Shown here piece by piece: positions 33,782 to 42,839 of a DNA stretch of 64,000 nucleotides (the first letter of the stretch is position 1; each line of letters begins with the position of its first letter). Under the pieces are notes generated by a model, which worked only from the letters and a program-made list of their open reading frames with translations, was not told the origin of the DNA and ran no database searches. This stretch comes from Micrococcaceae bacterium Sec5.1 (lineage in GTDB: Bacteria > Actinomycetota > Actinomycetes > Actinomycetales > Micrococcaceae). A program made the position numbers and the translations under genes. The stretch lies in the NCBI GenBank assembly GCA_039636795.1, contig CP143430.1:4340001-4404000 (forward strand), in the 5' to 3' direction.

Positions 33782-34663
33782 TTATCGAGATGGTGTTACT
33801 GACGGTGAGGAAGTATCACTGCCCTCCGAGGTGCTCATGGTCGGTGTCGACGAGGACGTTGATGTCGATTTCGACGACGACGACGAGGACGGCGAACTGG
33901 TCATGCTGCCGGACGAACTGGTCATCATCTCACTGGGAGTCCCGCCACTGCCCTCGGCTTTCTCTAGGACCTTGTTGATCAAGTCTTCAAGTTCTTTCTG
34001 GTCAGAATCGCCCAGGCTTGGCCCACTCTTCGTGGCGACCACCAGCAACCTCCCGTCGGCCGCGGAGACCTGCATGAGCTTCTTCTGGGTTTCACCGGAA
34101 CGTGTACTGACGGTTCCGAATGTTTCCTTTGCCTTCGTCTTAGCGTCTAACTTCTCACTGGAGACTTCATACGTCTGACCTACGGCTTTCACGGTGAACT
34201 TGGCGCATTTGTCCATTTTGCCGCTGATGTCCTTGAGAACTTTCTCCGCGTCCGGACCCTCTTTACCGGATTGCGCGGACAAGGACCGGGGCTGATCACT
34301 GTCAGACACGGCGACGGCAACATCTCCGTGTTCAACCTTGTCTACCAGCCCTGCCGTGGCGATGTCCTTGCAATCCTGAGGATCGACGCTGGCCGTATTC
34401 AAAAGGAGGTCGGCGATCTTGCCGCCTTGGTCTACCTGCTCCTTGGAATAGAGCTTGAGCTCGTTGCCATCTCCATCCTTCATACCGGAGATCAGGTCCC
34501 GCAATTCGTCCTCGGTGTAGACCTTGTCCTGAGCCGGCATCGAGGTGGAGGCTGACGAGGTGGTGGCGGAAGAAGGACTTGCCGTGCTGCCCCCACCGCC
34601 ACTACATGCCGCCAAAACCACTGCTGCAACTGCAAATACTGCAAGCGCTGGAACTTTGCGCAT
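33782..34663 (-). CDS. Lipoprotein with Ser/Thr-rich tail
   Basis: A 293-residue lipoprotein with signal MRKVPALAVFAVAAVVLAAC (lipobox VLAAC, C20) and GGAAGG before the start. The mature part has a Ser/Thr/Gly linker, then a folded domain containing YTEDELRDLISGMKDGDG and DPQDCKDIA, and a 45-residue tail almost wholly Ser and Thr that may span the wall. No enzyme family is recognised. It is 33 bases upstream of nothing in operon terms; the SRPBCC gene precedes it in the same direction by 33 bases. Confidence 0.7.
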   Translation of the reverse strand: MRKVPALAVFAVAAVVLAACSGGGGSTASPSSATTSSASTSMPAQDKVYTEDELRDLISGMKDGDGNELKLYSKEQVDQGGKIADLLLNTASVDPQDCKDIATAGLVDKVEHGDVAVAVSDSDQPRSLSAQSGKEGPDAEKVLKDISGKMDKCAKFTVKAVGQTYEVSSEKLDAKTKAKETFGTVSTRSGETQKKLMQVSAADGRLLVVATKSGPSLGDSDQKELEDLINKVLEKAEGSGGTPSEMMTSSSGSMTSSPSSSSSSKSTSTSSSTPTMSTSEGSDTSSPSVTPSR

Positions 34664-34696
34664 CAGATAATGCCTTCCGATGAACGTTGGGATTTT

Positions 34697-35170
34697 CTAA
34701 AGCTGCCCGCCAGGACCTGTGTCCTTAACTTCACCGCGCCAAGCACCTGTTTCCGTTCCACGGGATTCGATAAAGTCCTTGAATTTCCGTAGATCGGCTT
34801 TGACCTGCATCTCGTCGATCTTCAGTGCCGCACCAGCCTTCTCGGTTGCAGTTTCCGGTGCCCACTCGAAATGGACGTTGACTTTGGTGTGGGTATCGTC
34901 CATCCGCGTGAACCGCACGACGCCGGCATGGGACTTCCCGTCGGTACTGCGCCAGGCGATCCGATCATCAGGCTGTTGGTCGACGATTTCGGTATCGAAT
35001 TCTCGCTCCACTCCAGCGATTTTGGTGACCCAGTGGTTGGTGGTGTCACTCAGCTGGGTCACGGCCTCCACGCCGGACATGAACTCCGGAAAGGACTCAA
35101 ACTGGGTCCACTGGTTATAGGCAGTGTGCACTGGGACAGCGACATCAATGGTTTCTTCAACGGTTTCCAT
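34697..35170 (-). CDS. SRPBCC family protein (coenzyme Q-binding-like)
   Basis: About 157 residues; ATG 35170 follows AGGAGGAAAA, clearly better than the in-frame start at 35200. Segments ETIDVAVPVHTAYNQWTQFESFPEFMSGVE and VNVHFEWAPET fit the RatA/cyclase-dehydrase type SRPBCC group. Many such proteins occur in actinobacterial stress regions; ligand unknown. It lies before the lipoprotein in the same direction and divergent from the arabinose-type regulator. Confidence 0.75.
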   Translation of the reverse strand: METVEETIDVAVPVHTAYNQWTQFESFPEFMSGVEAVTQLSDTTNHWVTKIAGVEREFDTEIVDQQPDDRIAWRSTDGKSHAGVVRFTRMDDTHTKVNVHFEWAPETATEKAGAALKIDEMQVKADLRKFKDFIESRGTETGAWRGEVKDTGPGGQL

Positions 35171-35604
35171 TTTTCCTCCTGTTGTTGAAGCGGCCCGCAA
35201 ACAGCGGACAGCGGTAGGCCTCCGAGGCGCGCTGGAGTACGCGTCGGTTCAATGGTTGTGATCTCCGGGAAGTGGAGCACCTGAGGATAGTCGGATGGAC
35301 TTCGTCCGGGCGATGGACAGTCGCCGGGGAGGTAGGGATCAGAGATGATCGACATCGACTGTTTCCTCAAGAAAGGGAGGCTGCTGCCCACCTCTGGACC
35401 TGCTCCCGCTTTTAGGCTAGACCTCGATATGTTGTGGGGCAAGCATCCGAGGAGCCCCGGGACGTGGAGGCAAAAGTGCCTTCTTCGGCAGCAATTTTCA
35501 GTTGTTTCCGGAGACAGCACTACCAACGTTGTACCGTCTTGCTTCCAACGTTGTACCCTGTGATCAGGGCGATTCCGGCCCTTTGCGCAGGGAAGGGAGC
35601 GGCC
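35171..35604. other. 434-base divergent intergenic region
   Basis: No gene is supported here: open frames lack ribosome sites and family motifs. It contains the two LacI-type operator copies at 35523-35557 for the rightward regulator. No convincing sigma-70 promoter was found on either strand. Confidence 0.6.
35523..35557. promoter_or_regulatory. Paired LacI operator copies before the arabinan regulator
   Basis: CCAACGTTGTACC occurs at 35523-35535 and 35545-35557, 22 bases apart (two helical turns). Each holds the AACGTT core of a LacI palindrome, shared with the sites at 36705-36729. Autoregulation by the downstream LacI protein is inferred. Confidence 0.7.
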
Positions 35605-36651
35605 ATGTCTGTCACTATCCGGGACGTCGCCAGGGTCAGCGGTTTTTCCATCAAGACGGTGTCCAACGTCATTAATGGCCACCCGCAGTTGCGCGCAGAA
35701 ACGCGGGCACGGGTCCAGGAAGCCATTGACCAGCTGGGATACAGGCCCAACCTCTCTGCGAGGAACCTGAGGTCCGGGCGTACTGGAGTCATCGGCCTCA
35801 TCATTCCGGATCTCACCACGGCCTATTTTGCTGAACTTGCCGACGCCGTCATGCGTGCCGCTGCCGCCAAGGGAATCGCTGTCCTCATTGAACCGATCGG
35901 CAGCGGTCGTGAAAATGAGCTGGCCGCACTTCGTGGCCAACACCGGCATATGGTGGACGGCATTATCTATAGCTCGCTTACTTTGGGATCTGCTGACACG
36001 GAAATTCTGAAGGGAGTGGACACTCCGCTGGTTGTCCTCGGTGATACATCCTTCGAAGGTCAGGTGGATCGCGTCACGATGGCGAACACCGCCGGAGCAA
36101 AGTCCGCCACCGATCACCTGTTGGCAATCGGCCGACGCAAGGTTGTGGCGTTGGGTGCGCATGAGGGCGACATCGTGGCGTCCGCAGAACTTCGCCTGGA
36201 CGGATACACGGCCGCACTCGAAGAAGCCGGGCTGCCCTTCGATCCTAAGCTGGTTCGCTACGCGGATTCCTGGCACCGCAGAGGCGGTGCGGCCGCGATG
36301 ACGCGGATGCTCGCTGACGGACTGGAGTTCGACGCGGTGTTTGCCTTCAATGACACCTTGGCGCTGGGCGCCATGCGCGTCCTTCAAGAGGCCGGGCTGC
36401 ACATCCCCGAGGATGTTGCAATTGTCGGCTTTGATGACCTGGATGAAACGCAATACTCCTTGCCAACTTTGTCCACCATCAATCCACGCCGCGACCAGAT
36501 TGCCGAGGCAGCCGTTGAGATGCTCCTGCGTCGCATAGAGGGCGGCGACGAGCCGGAGGCGAACGAGATCGAAACGGGCTTCTCCCTCCAAGTCCGCGAG
36601 TCTTCCGGCGGATCTCAGGACAGCGCATCCCTGGCGACATCTGCCGCTTGA
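35605..36651 (+). CDS. LacI family regulator of the arabinan operon
   Basis: A 348-residue LacI/GalR protein. ATG 35605 follows GGGAAGGGAG; an open frame continues to 35434 without support. HTH is TIRDVARVSGFSIKTVSNVI with hinge RPNLSARNLRSGRTGVIGLI, then a ligand domain ending with DDLDETQYSLPTLSTI. It lies directly before the sugar ABC operon, with matching operator copies before both its own gene and the operon. An arabinose or arabino-oligosaccharide effector is inferred from the enzymes encoded. Confidence 0.88.
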   Translation: MSVTIRDVARVSGFSIKTVSNVINGHPQLRAETRARVQEAIDQLGYRPNLSARNLRSGRTGVIGLIIPDLTTAYFAELADAVMRAAAAKGIAVLIEPIGSGRENELAALRGQHRHMVDGIIYSSLTLGSADTEILKGVDTPLVVLGDTSFEGQVDRVTMANTAGAKSATDHLLAIGRRKVVALGAHEGDIVASAELRLDGYTAALEEAGLPFDPKLVRYADSWHRRGGAAAMTRMLADGLEFDAVFAFNDTLALGAMRVLQEAGLHIPEDVAIVGFDDLDETQYSLPTLSTINPRRDQIAEAAVEMLLRRIEGGDEPEANEIETGFSLQVRESSGGSQDSASLATSAA

Positions 36652-36704
36652 AATAAAAAATGCACTGGGGTCTTGACCCCTCTCGAAGCACGGCGCATGC
36701 TTGA

Positions 36705-36729
36705 TACAACGTTTACGTACAACGTTTAC
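36705..36729. promoter_or_regulatory. Tandem LacI operators before the ABC operon
   Basis: TACAACGTTTAC occurs at 36705-36716 and 36718-36729, 13 bases apart. The AACGTT core matches the sites in front of the regulator gene. A TTGATA (36701-36706) could serve as -35 with a weak TTTACC -10 inside the second site, so repressor binding would block the promoter. Confidence 0.7.
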
Positions 36730-36787
36730 CTAAATCGTTGACAGCAGGTTTTGGGGACATGGCTGTCCCATTCACGAAAGGGCTGAC

Positions 36788-38059
36788 ATGAAAAGGTCGC
36801 TCACATTCCTCACCGTCGTCGCAGCAGCGTCGTTAGCGCTAACGTCCTGTTCGGGCGGGGGTGCAAGCGGGGAAAGCAAAGACGGCGCCAAAGCGGAACT
36901 CACGTTCTGGCACGGTTACACCGAGGCTGACGGGAAGGTCCTGAACAAGATCGTGGACGACTTCAACGCCTCACAGAATGAAGTCAGCATCAAAGTCCAA
37001 ACCAATCCCTGGTCGGTCATTGATGACACACTCTTGCCGGCACTCTCCTCAGGAAAGGGCCCGGACATCGTTGCGATGCCGGCCGAACGGCTCCCCGTCT
37101 ACGCTGATAAAGGGGCCTTCGTTCAACTGGACGACTTCTACAAGAATCCGTCCAGCAACCTCGACAAGCTGATTCCCGCCGCTGCGGACATGGAAACCGT
37201 CAACGGCCACAAATACGGCGTTCCATCCGGCTTCGTTCCGTTGGCGATGTTCTACAACAAGTCCCTGTTCGCCAAGGCTGGAATCACCACCCCGCCCACC
37301 ACTTGGGACGAATGGATCGCCGCGGCCAAGAAGCTGACCGTGGATGAAAACAACGACGGAACTCCAGAACAGTACGGGCTGGGCTTGCCTGACCACGCGA
37401 CTGTAGCCAACGGCGTCTGGCCTTCCCTCTTCTACGGCAACGGCGGAAACGTCGTCAAGGATGGCAAGGCTGTGGTGGACTCGCCGGAGAATGCGCAGAC
37501 ACTCAAGACGTGGGTGGACGCCATCCGGAACGACAAGATCTCACCAGCCGGCCTGGACGGTATCGCCGGTGACAAGCTCTTCAGCAGCGGCAAGGCAGCC
37601 ATGTACCTTGGCGGGCCGTGGATGTCTTCCATCGCCACTGAAAACAAGATCGACTACGGCATTGCCGCCGTCCCTGCCGGTCCCAAGGACCAGGCAGCGT
37701 CCGCCATCGGTATTTCGATGGGCATCACAACGCAGAAGGACGAGGCGAAAGCCGCGGCAGCACAGAAGTTCTTCACCTACTTCCTGCAAAAGGAACAGGC
37801 CACAGCCTGGTCCCTGGGTTCGGGCTGGCCGCCGCTGCGCTCGGACATCCCCGCATCTGATGTCGCTGCGAACCCCGTAGTAGAAGCCTTGACCAAGCAG
37901 TCTGAGTTCGGCCGCCCGCTCCTGCCCGGCGTCGTGAACAGCACGGACGTTCTGACCGCCGTCGACAAGCTCACACAGCGCGCTGTGGCTGGCGAGAACA
38001 TTCAGGATCTGCTCAAGGAAACCCAGGCGTCAGTCCAGAAGATCGTCGACGCCAAATAG
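36788..38059 (+). CDS. Sugar ABC transporter substrate-binding lipoprotein
   Basis: A 423-residue family 1 solute-binding protein with lipobox LTSC (C21) and GAAAGGG before the ATG. The mature protein begins ELTFWHGYTEADGKVLNKIV and has the usual two-lobe arrangement, with GVPSGFVPLAMFYNKSLF in the hinge region. It is the first gene of the putative arabinan operon and should bind arabinose-containing oligosaccharides; that specificity is inferred only from the GH51 and GH93-like genes. Confidence 0.88.
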   Translation: MKRSLTFLTVVAAASLALTSCSGGGASGESKDGAKAELTFWHGYTEADGKVLNKIVDDFNASQNEVSIKVQTNPWSVIDDTLLPALSSGKGPDIVAMPAERLPVYADKGAFVQLDDFYKNPSSNLDKLIPAAADMETVNGHKYGVPSGFVPLAMFYNKSLFAKAGITTPPTTWDEWIAAAKKLTVDENNDGTPEQYGLGLPDHATVANGVWPSLFYGNGGNVVKDGKAVVDSPENAQTLKTWVDAIRNDKISPAGLDGIAGDKLFSSGKAAMYLGGPWMSSIATENKIDYGIAAVPAGPKDQAASAIGISMGITTQKDEAKAAAAQKFFTYFLQKEQATAWSLGSGWPPLRSDIPASDVAANPVVEALTKQSEFGRPLLPGVVNSTDVLTAVDKLTQRAVAGENIQDLLKETQASVQKIVDAK

Positions 38060-38071
38060 TTGAACGGAACA

Positions 38072-38098
38072 GGTGCGGCGCCTGATGGGCGCCGCACC
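38072..38098 (+). promoter_or_regulatory. Stem-loop between binding protein and permease genes
   Basis: GGTGCGGCGCC (38072-38082) pairs perfectly with GGCGCCGCACC (38088-38098) with a 5-base loop. No T-run follows. This position, after the binding-protein gene, is typical of elements that protect the upstream message and lower downstream expression. Confidence 0.7.
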
Positions 38099-38118
38099 CT
38101 CCGGAAAGAAGCTCCCAA

Positions 38119-39081
38119 ATGAGCACCACCATGCACAAGAAAACGACGGCGGCACCCCGCTACCGTGCGCCAGCCCCCTTGGGCGGGCGACGCAACCCGG
38201 CAATCGGCCAACGCCGCAAGAACATCCAGGCCCTGGCCTTCCTGGTCCCAGCACTCTTGGTCCTTGGCACGTTCACTGCCTGGCCCATGATTTCCGCCCT
38301 GCGATTGTCCTTCACTGATGCCAGCGGCTTCGGCAAGGAAAAGTGGGTGGGCTTCGAGAACTACGCCCGCATCTTTACGGATCCGGTCATCCTCAATGCG
38401 GTACTCAACACTGCCCTGTACGCACTGTTGTTCACACCAATGGCGGTGGCTCTTGCGCTCGTCCTGGCGCTGCTGCTGAACGATCCCCGGCTGCCATTTC
38501 GCGGATTCTTCCGAACTGCCTTGTTCCTGCCGTTCATTATCAGCCTCGCTGTTGCCGCGATTGCCTGGTCCTACCTGATCGACCCCCAGGTTGGTTTGTT
38601 GAACTACTGGCTGGGGAACGCCGGGATCCGCATCGGAAACGTCCTGCAGGATCCCGTCCTGGCCATGCCCGCGGTTGCCTTCGTCGCCGTGTGGAAAAGC
38701 TTCGGCTTCTACATGGTCATCTTTCTCGCCGGGTTGCAGGAAATCCCAGGCTCTCTCTACGAGGCAGCCAAGGTTGATGGCGCCGGGCCCTTCATGCGGT
38801 TCCGCCACGTCACCATGCCGATGCTGTCCAACACCACGGCTTTCGTCCTCATCTTCGCCCTGATCGCCGCCCTCCAGGCTTTCGACCAGATCTATGTAAT
38901 GACTGGCGGAGGACCATACGGCCACACCGAAACCGTGGTCATGCAGATCTACAAGTCCGGGTTCCAGAAACTCGACGTCGGTTTCGCCTCTGCACTGTCC
39001 TATGTCCTGCTGGCCGCCACGCTGCTGCTCAGCGTTGTCCAGTTTGTTTTCTTCGGAAAACGAGAACGGGAAGGTGACTGA
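38119..39081 (+). CDS. Sugar ABC transporter permease, MalF type
   Basis: A 320-residue permease with six helices after a 45-residue basic N-terminus. The EAA loop is SLYEAAKVDGAGPFMRFRHV. It ends one base inside the next permease start (TGATG). It forms the channel with that partner; the ATPase must be encoded elsewhere, as in the first sugar operon of the window. Confidence 0.9.
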   Translation: MSTTMHKKTTAAPRYRAPAPLGGRRNPAIGQRRKNIQALAFLVPALLVLGTFTAWPMISALRLSFTDASGFGKEKWVGFENYARIFTDPVILNAVLNTALYALLFTPMAVALALVLALLLNDPRLPFRGFFRTALFLPFIISLAVAAIAWSYLIDPQVGLLNYWLGNAGIRIGNVLQDPVLAMPAVAFVAVWKSFGFYMVIFLAGLQEIPGSLYEAAKVDGAGPFMRFRHVTMPMLSNTTAFVLIFALIAALQAFDQIYVMTGGGPYGHTETVVMQIYKSGFQKLDVGFASALSYVLLAATLLLSVVQFVFFGKREREGD

Positions 39082-39965
39082 TGTCCACCACGTTAGAACG
39101 GCAGCCCACCCCTGCCCGGGCAGGTTCCAAATCCCGCAACGCCACGAGATCAAGGCTGAACCGCGCTTTAGTGGTGGTTCTCCTGGGCCTTGCGACGGCC
39201 GTGATTCTCTTGCCCATCGCCATCATTATCTTCACGGCGTTCAAACCGGTGGCCGAGGTTAACGCTTTTCCGCCGACGCTCACCCCGGGCACGTGGACCT
39301 TGGACAATTTCACCAGGATCTTCCAGGACCTCCCCTTCATCCGGCTGATCGCCAACAGCTTCGTCTTTGCTGGTGGAGTAACGCTCTTTGCCCTCCTGTT
39401 CGACTCGCTGGCTGCCTACGCACTGGCGAGGATCGATTTCACCGGCAAGAAGTTCCTGTTGATTGCGATCATTGCCAGCCTCATGATTCCCTTCCAGGCC
39501 ACCCTTGTTCCGGTCTACCAACTGGCAAGCGACCTGGGCTGGGTCAACACCTTCGCTGCGCTGATCATCCCCCGCGCCGCAGACGCCTTCGGGATCTTCT
39601 TCCTGCGGCAGTTCTTCCTGTCCCTCCCCCGGGACCTGGACAACGCAGCCCGCATTGATGGTGCCTCGGAGTGGCGCGTGTATTGGAACGTTGTCCTCCC
39701 GAATGCCATGCCCGCCATCTTGACGCTGGGAGTGTTCGTCTTCGTGAACAACTGGAACGATCTGCTCTGGCCACTGATCTTCACCACCGACAAGGACATG
39801 GGCACTCTGACCTCAGGGCTGACCCTCTTGACGGGACCGGGCGGAATCGTCCCCTACGGCGTGATGATGGCAGGCGCTCTCGTAGCCATCCTGCCCCTCG
39901 CCGCCATCTTTATGTTTGTCCAACGCCGCTTCATTGAGAGCGTCGCCACCACAGGATTGAAGTGA
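39081..39965 (+). CDS. Sugar ABC transporter permease, MalG type
   Basis: A 294-residue permease with six helices and EAA loop LDNAARIDGASEWRVYWNV. It overlaps the previous gene by one base and the GH1 gene by four (GTGA). Typical MalG-type ending with the C-terminal helix and QRRFIESVATTGLK. Confidence 0.9.
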   Translation: MSTTLERQPTPARAGSKSRNATRSRLNRALVVVLLGLATAVILLPIAIIIFTAFKPVAEVNAFPPTLTPGTWTLDNFTRIFQDLPFIRLIANSFVFAGGVTLFALLFDSLAAYALARIDFTGKKFLLIAIIASLMIPFQATLVPVYQLASDLGWVNTFAALIIPRAADAFGIFFLRQFFLSLPRDLDNAARIDGASEWRVYWNVVLPNAMPAILTLGVFVFVNNWNDLLWPLIFTTDKDMGTLTSGLTLLTGPGGIVPYGVMMAGALVAILPLAAIFMFVQRRFIESVATTGLK

Positions 39966-41299
39966 GGAAAAATTTGAACTGGCATGAAGACGGGCGCCTG
40001 CATTTCGGCCTCGGGATTGAAGACACCTTCATTCCCCAGGAACGCGCCGGAGAGCGGTCCCTGGACGAATACGAACTCACTCAGCACTACCGCTTCTGGC
40101 ATCAGGACTTGGGGCTTGCCAAGGAGGCGGGCGCAGAGTTCCTGCGTTGGGGCATCCCCTGGTACAAGATCAATCCCGAGCGCGGGGTCTGGAAGTGGGA
40201 CTGGCTGGACCAAGTGATGGAACGGTTCCAGGAACTTGGGCTGAAGCCCTTGGTGGACTTGATGCACTACGGAACCCCCACGTGGCTGGACAACCAGTTC
40301 CTGAACTCCAGCTATCCGGAAAGCGTGGCTGATTACTCCGCCCGGGTCGCGGCACGCTACGCCGATACGGTGGTGGACTACACACCGGTTAACGAGCCCA
40401 TGATCCACACCCTGTTTGCCGGAAAGTTCGGGCACTGGCCACCCTACCTGGCGGGCGACGACGGCCTCGTCGCCTTGGTGCGAAACCTCTCCAAAGGATT
40501 TGTCCTCGCCCAGCAAAACATGGCCGAGGTGCTTGGCGAGCGGGCCATCTTCACTCACGTCGATGCTGGTTTCCGGTTCGTCAGTGACTCGAACAACGGC
40601 GAACATGATGATGAACTCCGTCACCTCAAGGCACGCTCCTATCTGGTGGAGGACCTGGTGACGGGCAAAGTGGATGCCAATCACGAGCTCACGCCCTGGC
40701 TCTCCCTGCACGGAATGACCGACCACGATCTGGCATGGCACCAAGAGAACATCGTGCTCCCTGATGTGATGGGCGTTAACTACTACCCCCTGCACTCCAC
40801 CGAGCTCTTGGAATCTGCGCGTCCCGTCCGTGGTGACATCAACGATCCCCGTGCCGTCCGCAACGACTGGACGGAGGGATTGGCCGACGTTCTGACCACC
40901 TACGGCAAGCGTTATGGTGCTCCGGTTGCGCTCACCGAAACCTGCCTCACAGGCTCCTATGAGAGGCGGATCGAGTGGCTTGATGCCTCCGTACGATGCG
41001 TCCAGGAACTCCGAGCGGCGGGGCAGGAGATCGTGGGATACACCTGGTGGCCAGTAACGGATATGTACGAGTGGACCTACCGCTACGGCTCCGAACCGCT
41101 TGAACATTACCGACTCACCATGGGCCTTTGGGACCTTGTCCCGGACGAAATCGGCACCCTTCACCGGGTGAAGAATCCCGTCGCCGATAGGTTCCAGCAT
41201 TACGCCGACGCAGCTGTGACCCAGCCGGCCGCTGGTATCACCAAAGAACCCGCATTCGCCTCCGAAAAAGGAAGAAGCCCGTGGCCACAGCACGCCTGA
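39962..41299 (+). CDS. Glycoside hydrolase family 1-like enzyme
   Basis: 445 residues from GTG 39962; a TTG at 39974 with GAGGA upstream would remove only four residues. FGLGIEDTF, FLRWGIPWYKINP and LVDLMHYGTPTWL follow the GH1 barrel order. The acid/base is E145 in TPVNEPM (the NEP motif). The nucleophile strand reads LTETC with E326, instead of the usual TENG. The C-terminal YTWWPVTDMYEWTYRYG matches the GH1 FxWSxxDNFEWxxGY block. No signal peptide, so it is cytoplasmic. Its place in an arabinan operon suggests trimming of imported oligosaccharides; the exact bond is unknown. Confidence 0.78.
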   Translation: MRKNLNWHEDGRLHFGLGIEDTFIPQERAGERSLDEYELTQHYRFWHQDLGLAKEAGAEFLRWGIPWYKINPERGVWKWDWLDQVMERFQELGLKPLVDLMHYGTPTWLDNQFLNSSYPESVADYSARVAARYADTVVDYTPVNEPMIHTLFAGKFGHWPPYLAGDDGLVALVRNLSKGFVLAQQNMAEVLGERAIFTHVDAGFRFVSDSNNGEHDDELRHLKARSYLVEDLVTGKVDANHELTPWLSLHGMTDHDLAWHQENIVLPDVMGVNYYPLHSTELLESARPVRGDINDPRAVRNDWTEGLADVLTTYGKRYGAPVALTETCLTGSYERRIEWLDASVRCVQELRAAGQEIVGYTWWPVTDMYEWTYRYGSEPLEHYRLTMGLWDLVPDEIGTLHRVKNPVADRFQHYADAAVTQPAAGITKEPAFASEKGRSPWPQHA

Positions 41300-42810
41300 C
41301 CCTCGACCCACGACGCACCATCGGCACAGTGAACCGCAGGATGTTCGGTTCATTCGTTGAACACCTCGGCCGCTGCGTCTATGACGGTATTTACGAACCC
41401 GGCCACCCCCTCGCCGACTCCGCCGGATTCCGGAACGACGTCAAGGAACTCGTCAAAGAACTGGGAGTATCAGCGATCCGGTATCCCGGCGGGAACTTCG
41501 TCTCCGGATTCAAATGGGAAGACAGCGTTGGCCCGGTGGAACAACGGCCCAAACGGCTTGACCTCGCATGGCACTCCACCGAAACCAACCAGGTGGGCCT
41601 CCACGAATTCGCAGGATGGCTCGAGGAAATCGGCAGCGAGCTCATGCTCGCCGTCAATCTCGGAACACGCGGCACCGAGGAGGCCTTGGATCTGCTGGAA
41701 TACTGCAACCTCCCGTTCGGTACCGCCCTGGCCGAGAAGCGGGCAGCCAATGGCCACGACAAAGCGTTCAACATCAAAATGTGGTGTTTGGGCAACGAAA
41801 TGGACGGTCCCTGGCAGATTGGGCATCGCAGCGCCGACGACTACGGCAAGATTGCCTCCCAGACGGCAAAAGCCATGCGCCAACTGGATCCTTCCATCGA
41901 ACTTGTCGCCTGCGGCTCCTCAAGTGCCGACATGCCCACTTTCGGCGAATGGGAACGAGTGGTGCTCGGGCATACCTACGACGACGTCGACTTCATCTCC
42001 TGCCATGCCTACTACGAGATCAAAGACGGCGACCTGGGAAGCTTCCTGGCCTCGGCGGCAAACATGGACCGGTTCATCGACTCGGTCACCGCCACCGCAG
42101 ACCACATCAAGGCGGTGAAGGGAAGCCCTAAGACCCTGAACATCTCCTTCGATGAATGGAATGTCTGGTACAACGAACGTTTCGAGACAGTCGATAAGAT
42201 CACGGGCATAGACAACTGGCCCATCGCGCCCCGGCTTCTCGAGGACAGCTATACGGTTGCGGACGCCGTTGTGGTGGGAAATCTCCTCATTTCACTGCTC
42301 AACCATGCGGACAGGGTCACCTCCGCTTCCCTTGCCCAACTGGTCAACGTCATCGCCCCCATCATGACCGAACCCGGCGGACTTGCCTGGAGGCAGACCA
42401 CCTTTTTCCCCTTCGCCCTGACGTCCCACAACGCAAACGGCGCTGCTCTGGACACTGGACTCGAAAGCGAAAAATACGACACCGCTGCCCACGGCACCGT
42501 CAGGATCGTCGACGCAGCCGCCACCCACAATCCCGACGACGGATCCGCCTCGGTCTTCCTCGTCAACCGCAGCTCAGACCAGGAATCTACCGTCACTATC
42601 GACACCAGCCATCTCCGGGACGTGCAAATACTTAGCGCCCTGACGCTGACCGATACCGACGTCTTCGCCGCCAACACCCTGGCCGATCCACATCGCGTTC
42701 AACTCCGTGACCTCGAGGGAACGGAGCAGGGCCCCGGCACCATCACACTTACGCTGCCACCTGTCTCCTGGGCAGCGTTGTTCCTGGCCAGCACCCCCGA
42801 AAGGGCCTGA
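41281..42810 (+). CDS. abfA: Alpha-L-arabinofuranosidase, GH51
   Basis: A 509-residue cytoplasmic enzyme; GTG 41281 follows AAGGAAG and overlaps the GH1 gene by 19 bases. N-terminal GSFVEHLGRCVYDGIYEP and RYPGGNFVSGFKWEDSVGP are diagnostic GH51 blocks. Acid/base E173 in GNEMDG and nucleophile E292 in FDEWNVWY are present. C-terminal beta domain as in characterised members. It releases arabinose from arabino-oligosaccharides and is the strongest evidence for the substrate of this operon. Confidence 0.93.
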   Translation: MATARLTLDPRRTIGTVNRRMFGSFVEHLGRCVYDGIYEPGHPLADSAGFRNDVKELVKELGVSAIRYPGGNFVSGFKWEDSVGPVEQRPKRLDLAWHSTETNQVGLHEFAGWLEEIGSELMLAVNLGTRGTEEALDLLEYCNLPFGTALAEKRAANGHDKAFNIKMWCLGNEMDGPWQIGHRSADDYGKIASQTAKAMRQLDPSIELVACGSSSADMPTFGEWERVVLGHTYDDVDFISCHAYYEIKDGDLGSFLASAANMDRFIDSVTATADHIKAVKGSPKTLNISFDEWNVWYNERFETVDKITGIDNWPIAPRLLEDSYTVADAVVVGNLLISLLNHADRVTSASLAQLVNVIAPIMTEPGGLAWRQTTFFPFALTSHNANGAALDTGLESEKYDTAAHGTVRIVDAAATHNPDDGSASVFLVNRSSDQESTVTIDTSHLRDVQILSALTLTDTDVFAANTLADPHRVQLRDLEGTEQGPGTITLTLPPVSWAALFLASTPERA

Positions 42811-42839
42811 TACATAGCCAACAAGAAATGGGAGAACAA

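Noticed and set aside
35059..36591. 510-codon open frame on the minus strand
   Set aside because: Runs antisense across the LacI gene with no recognisable domain or ribosome site; the LacI frame is clearly real.
38002..39153. 383-codon open frame on the minus strand
   Set aside because: Antisense to the MalF-type permease, very acidic and polar as expected from the complement of a membrane protein gene.
39854..41353. 499-codon open frame on the minus strand
   Set aside because: Antisense to the GH1-like gene; composition and lack of motifs mark it as a shadow.
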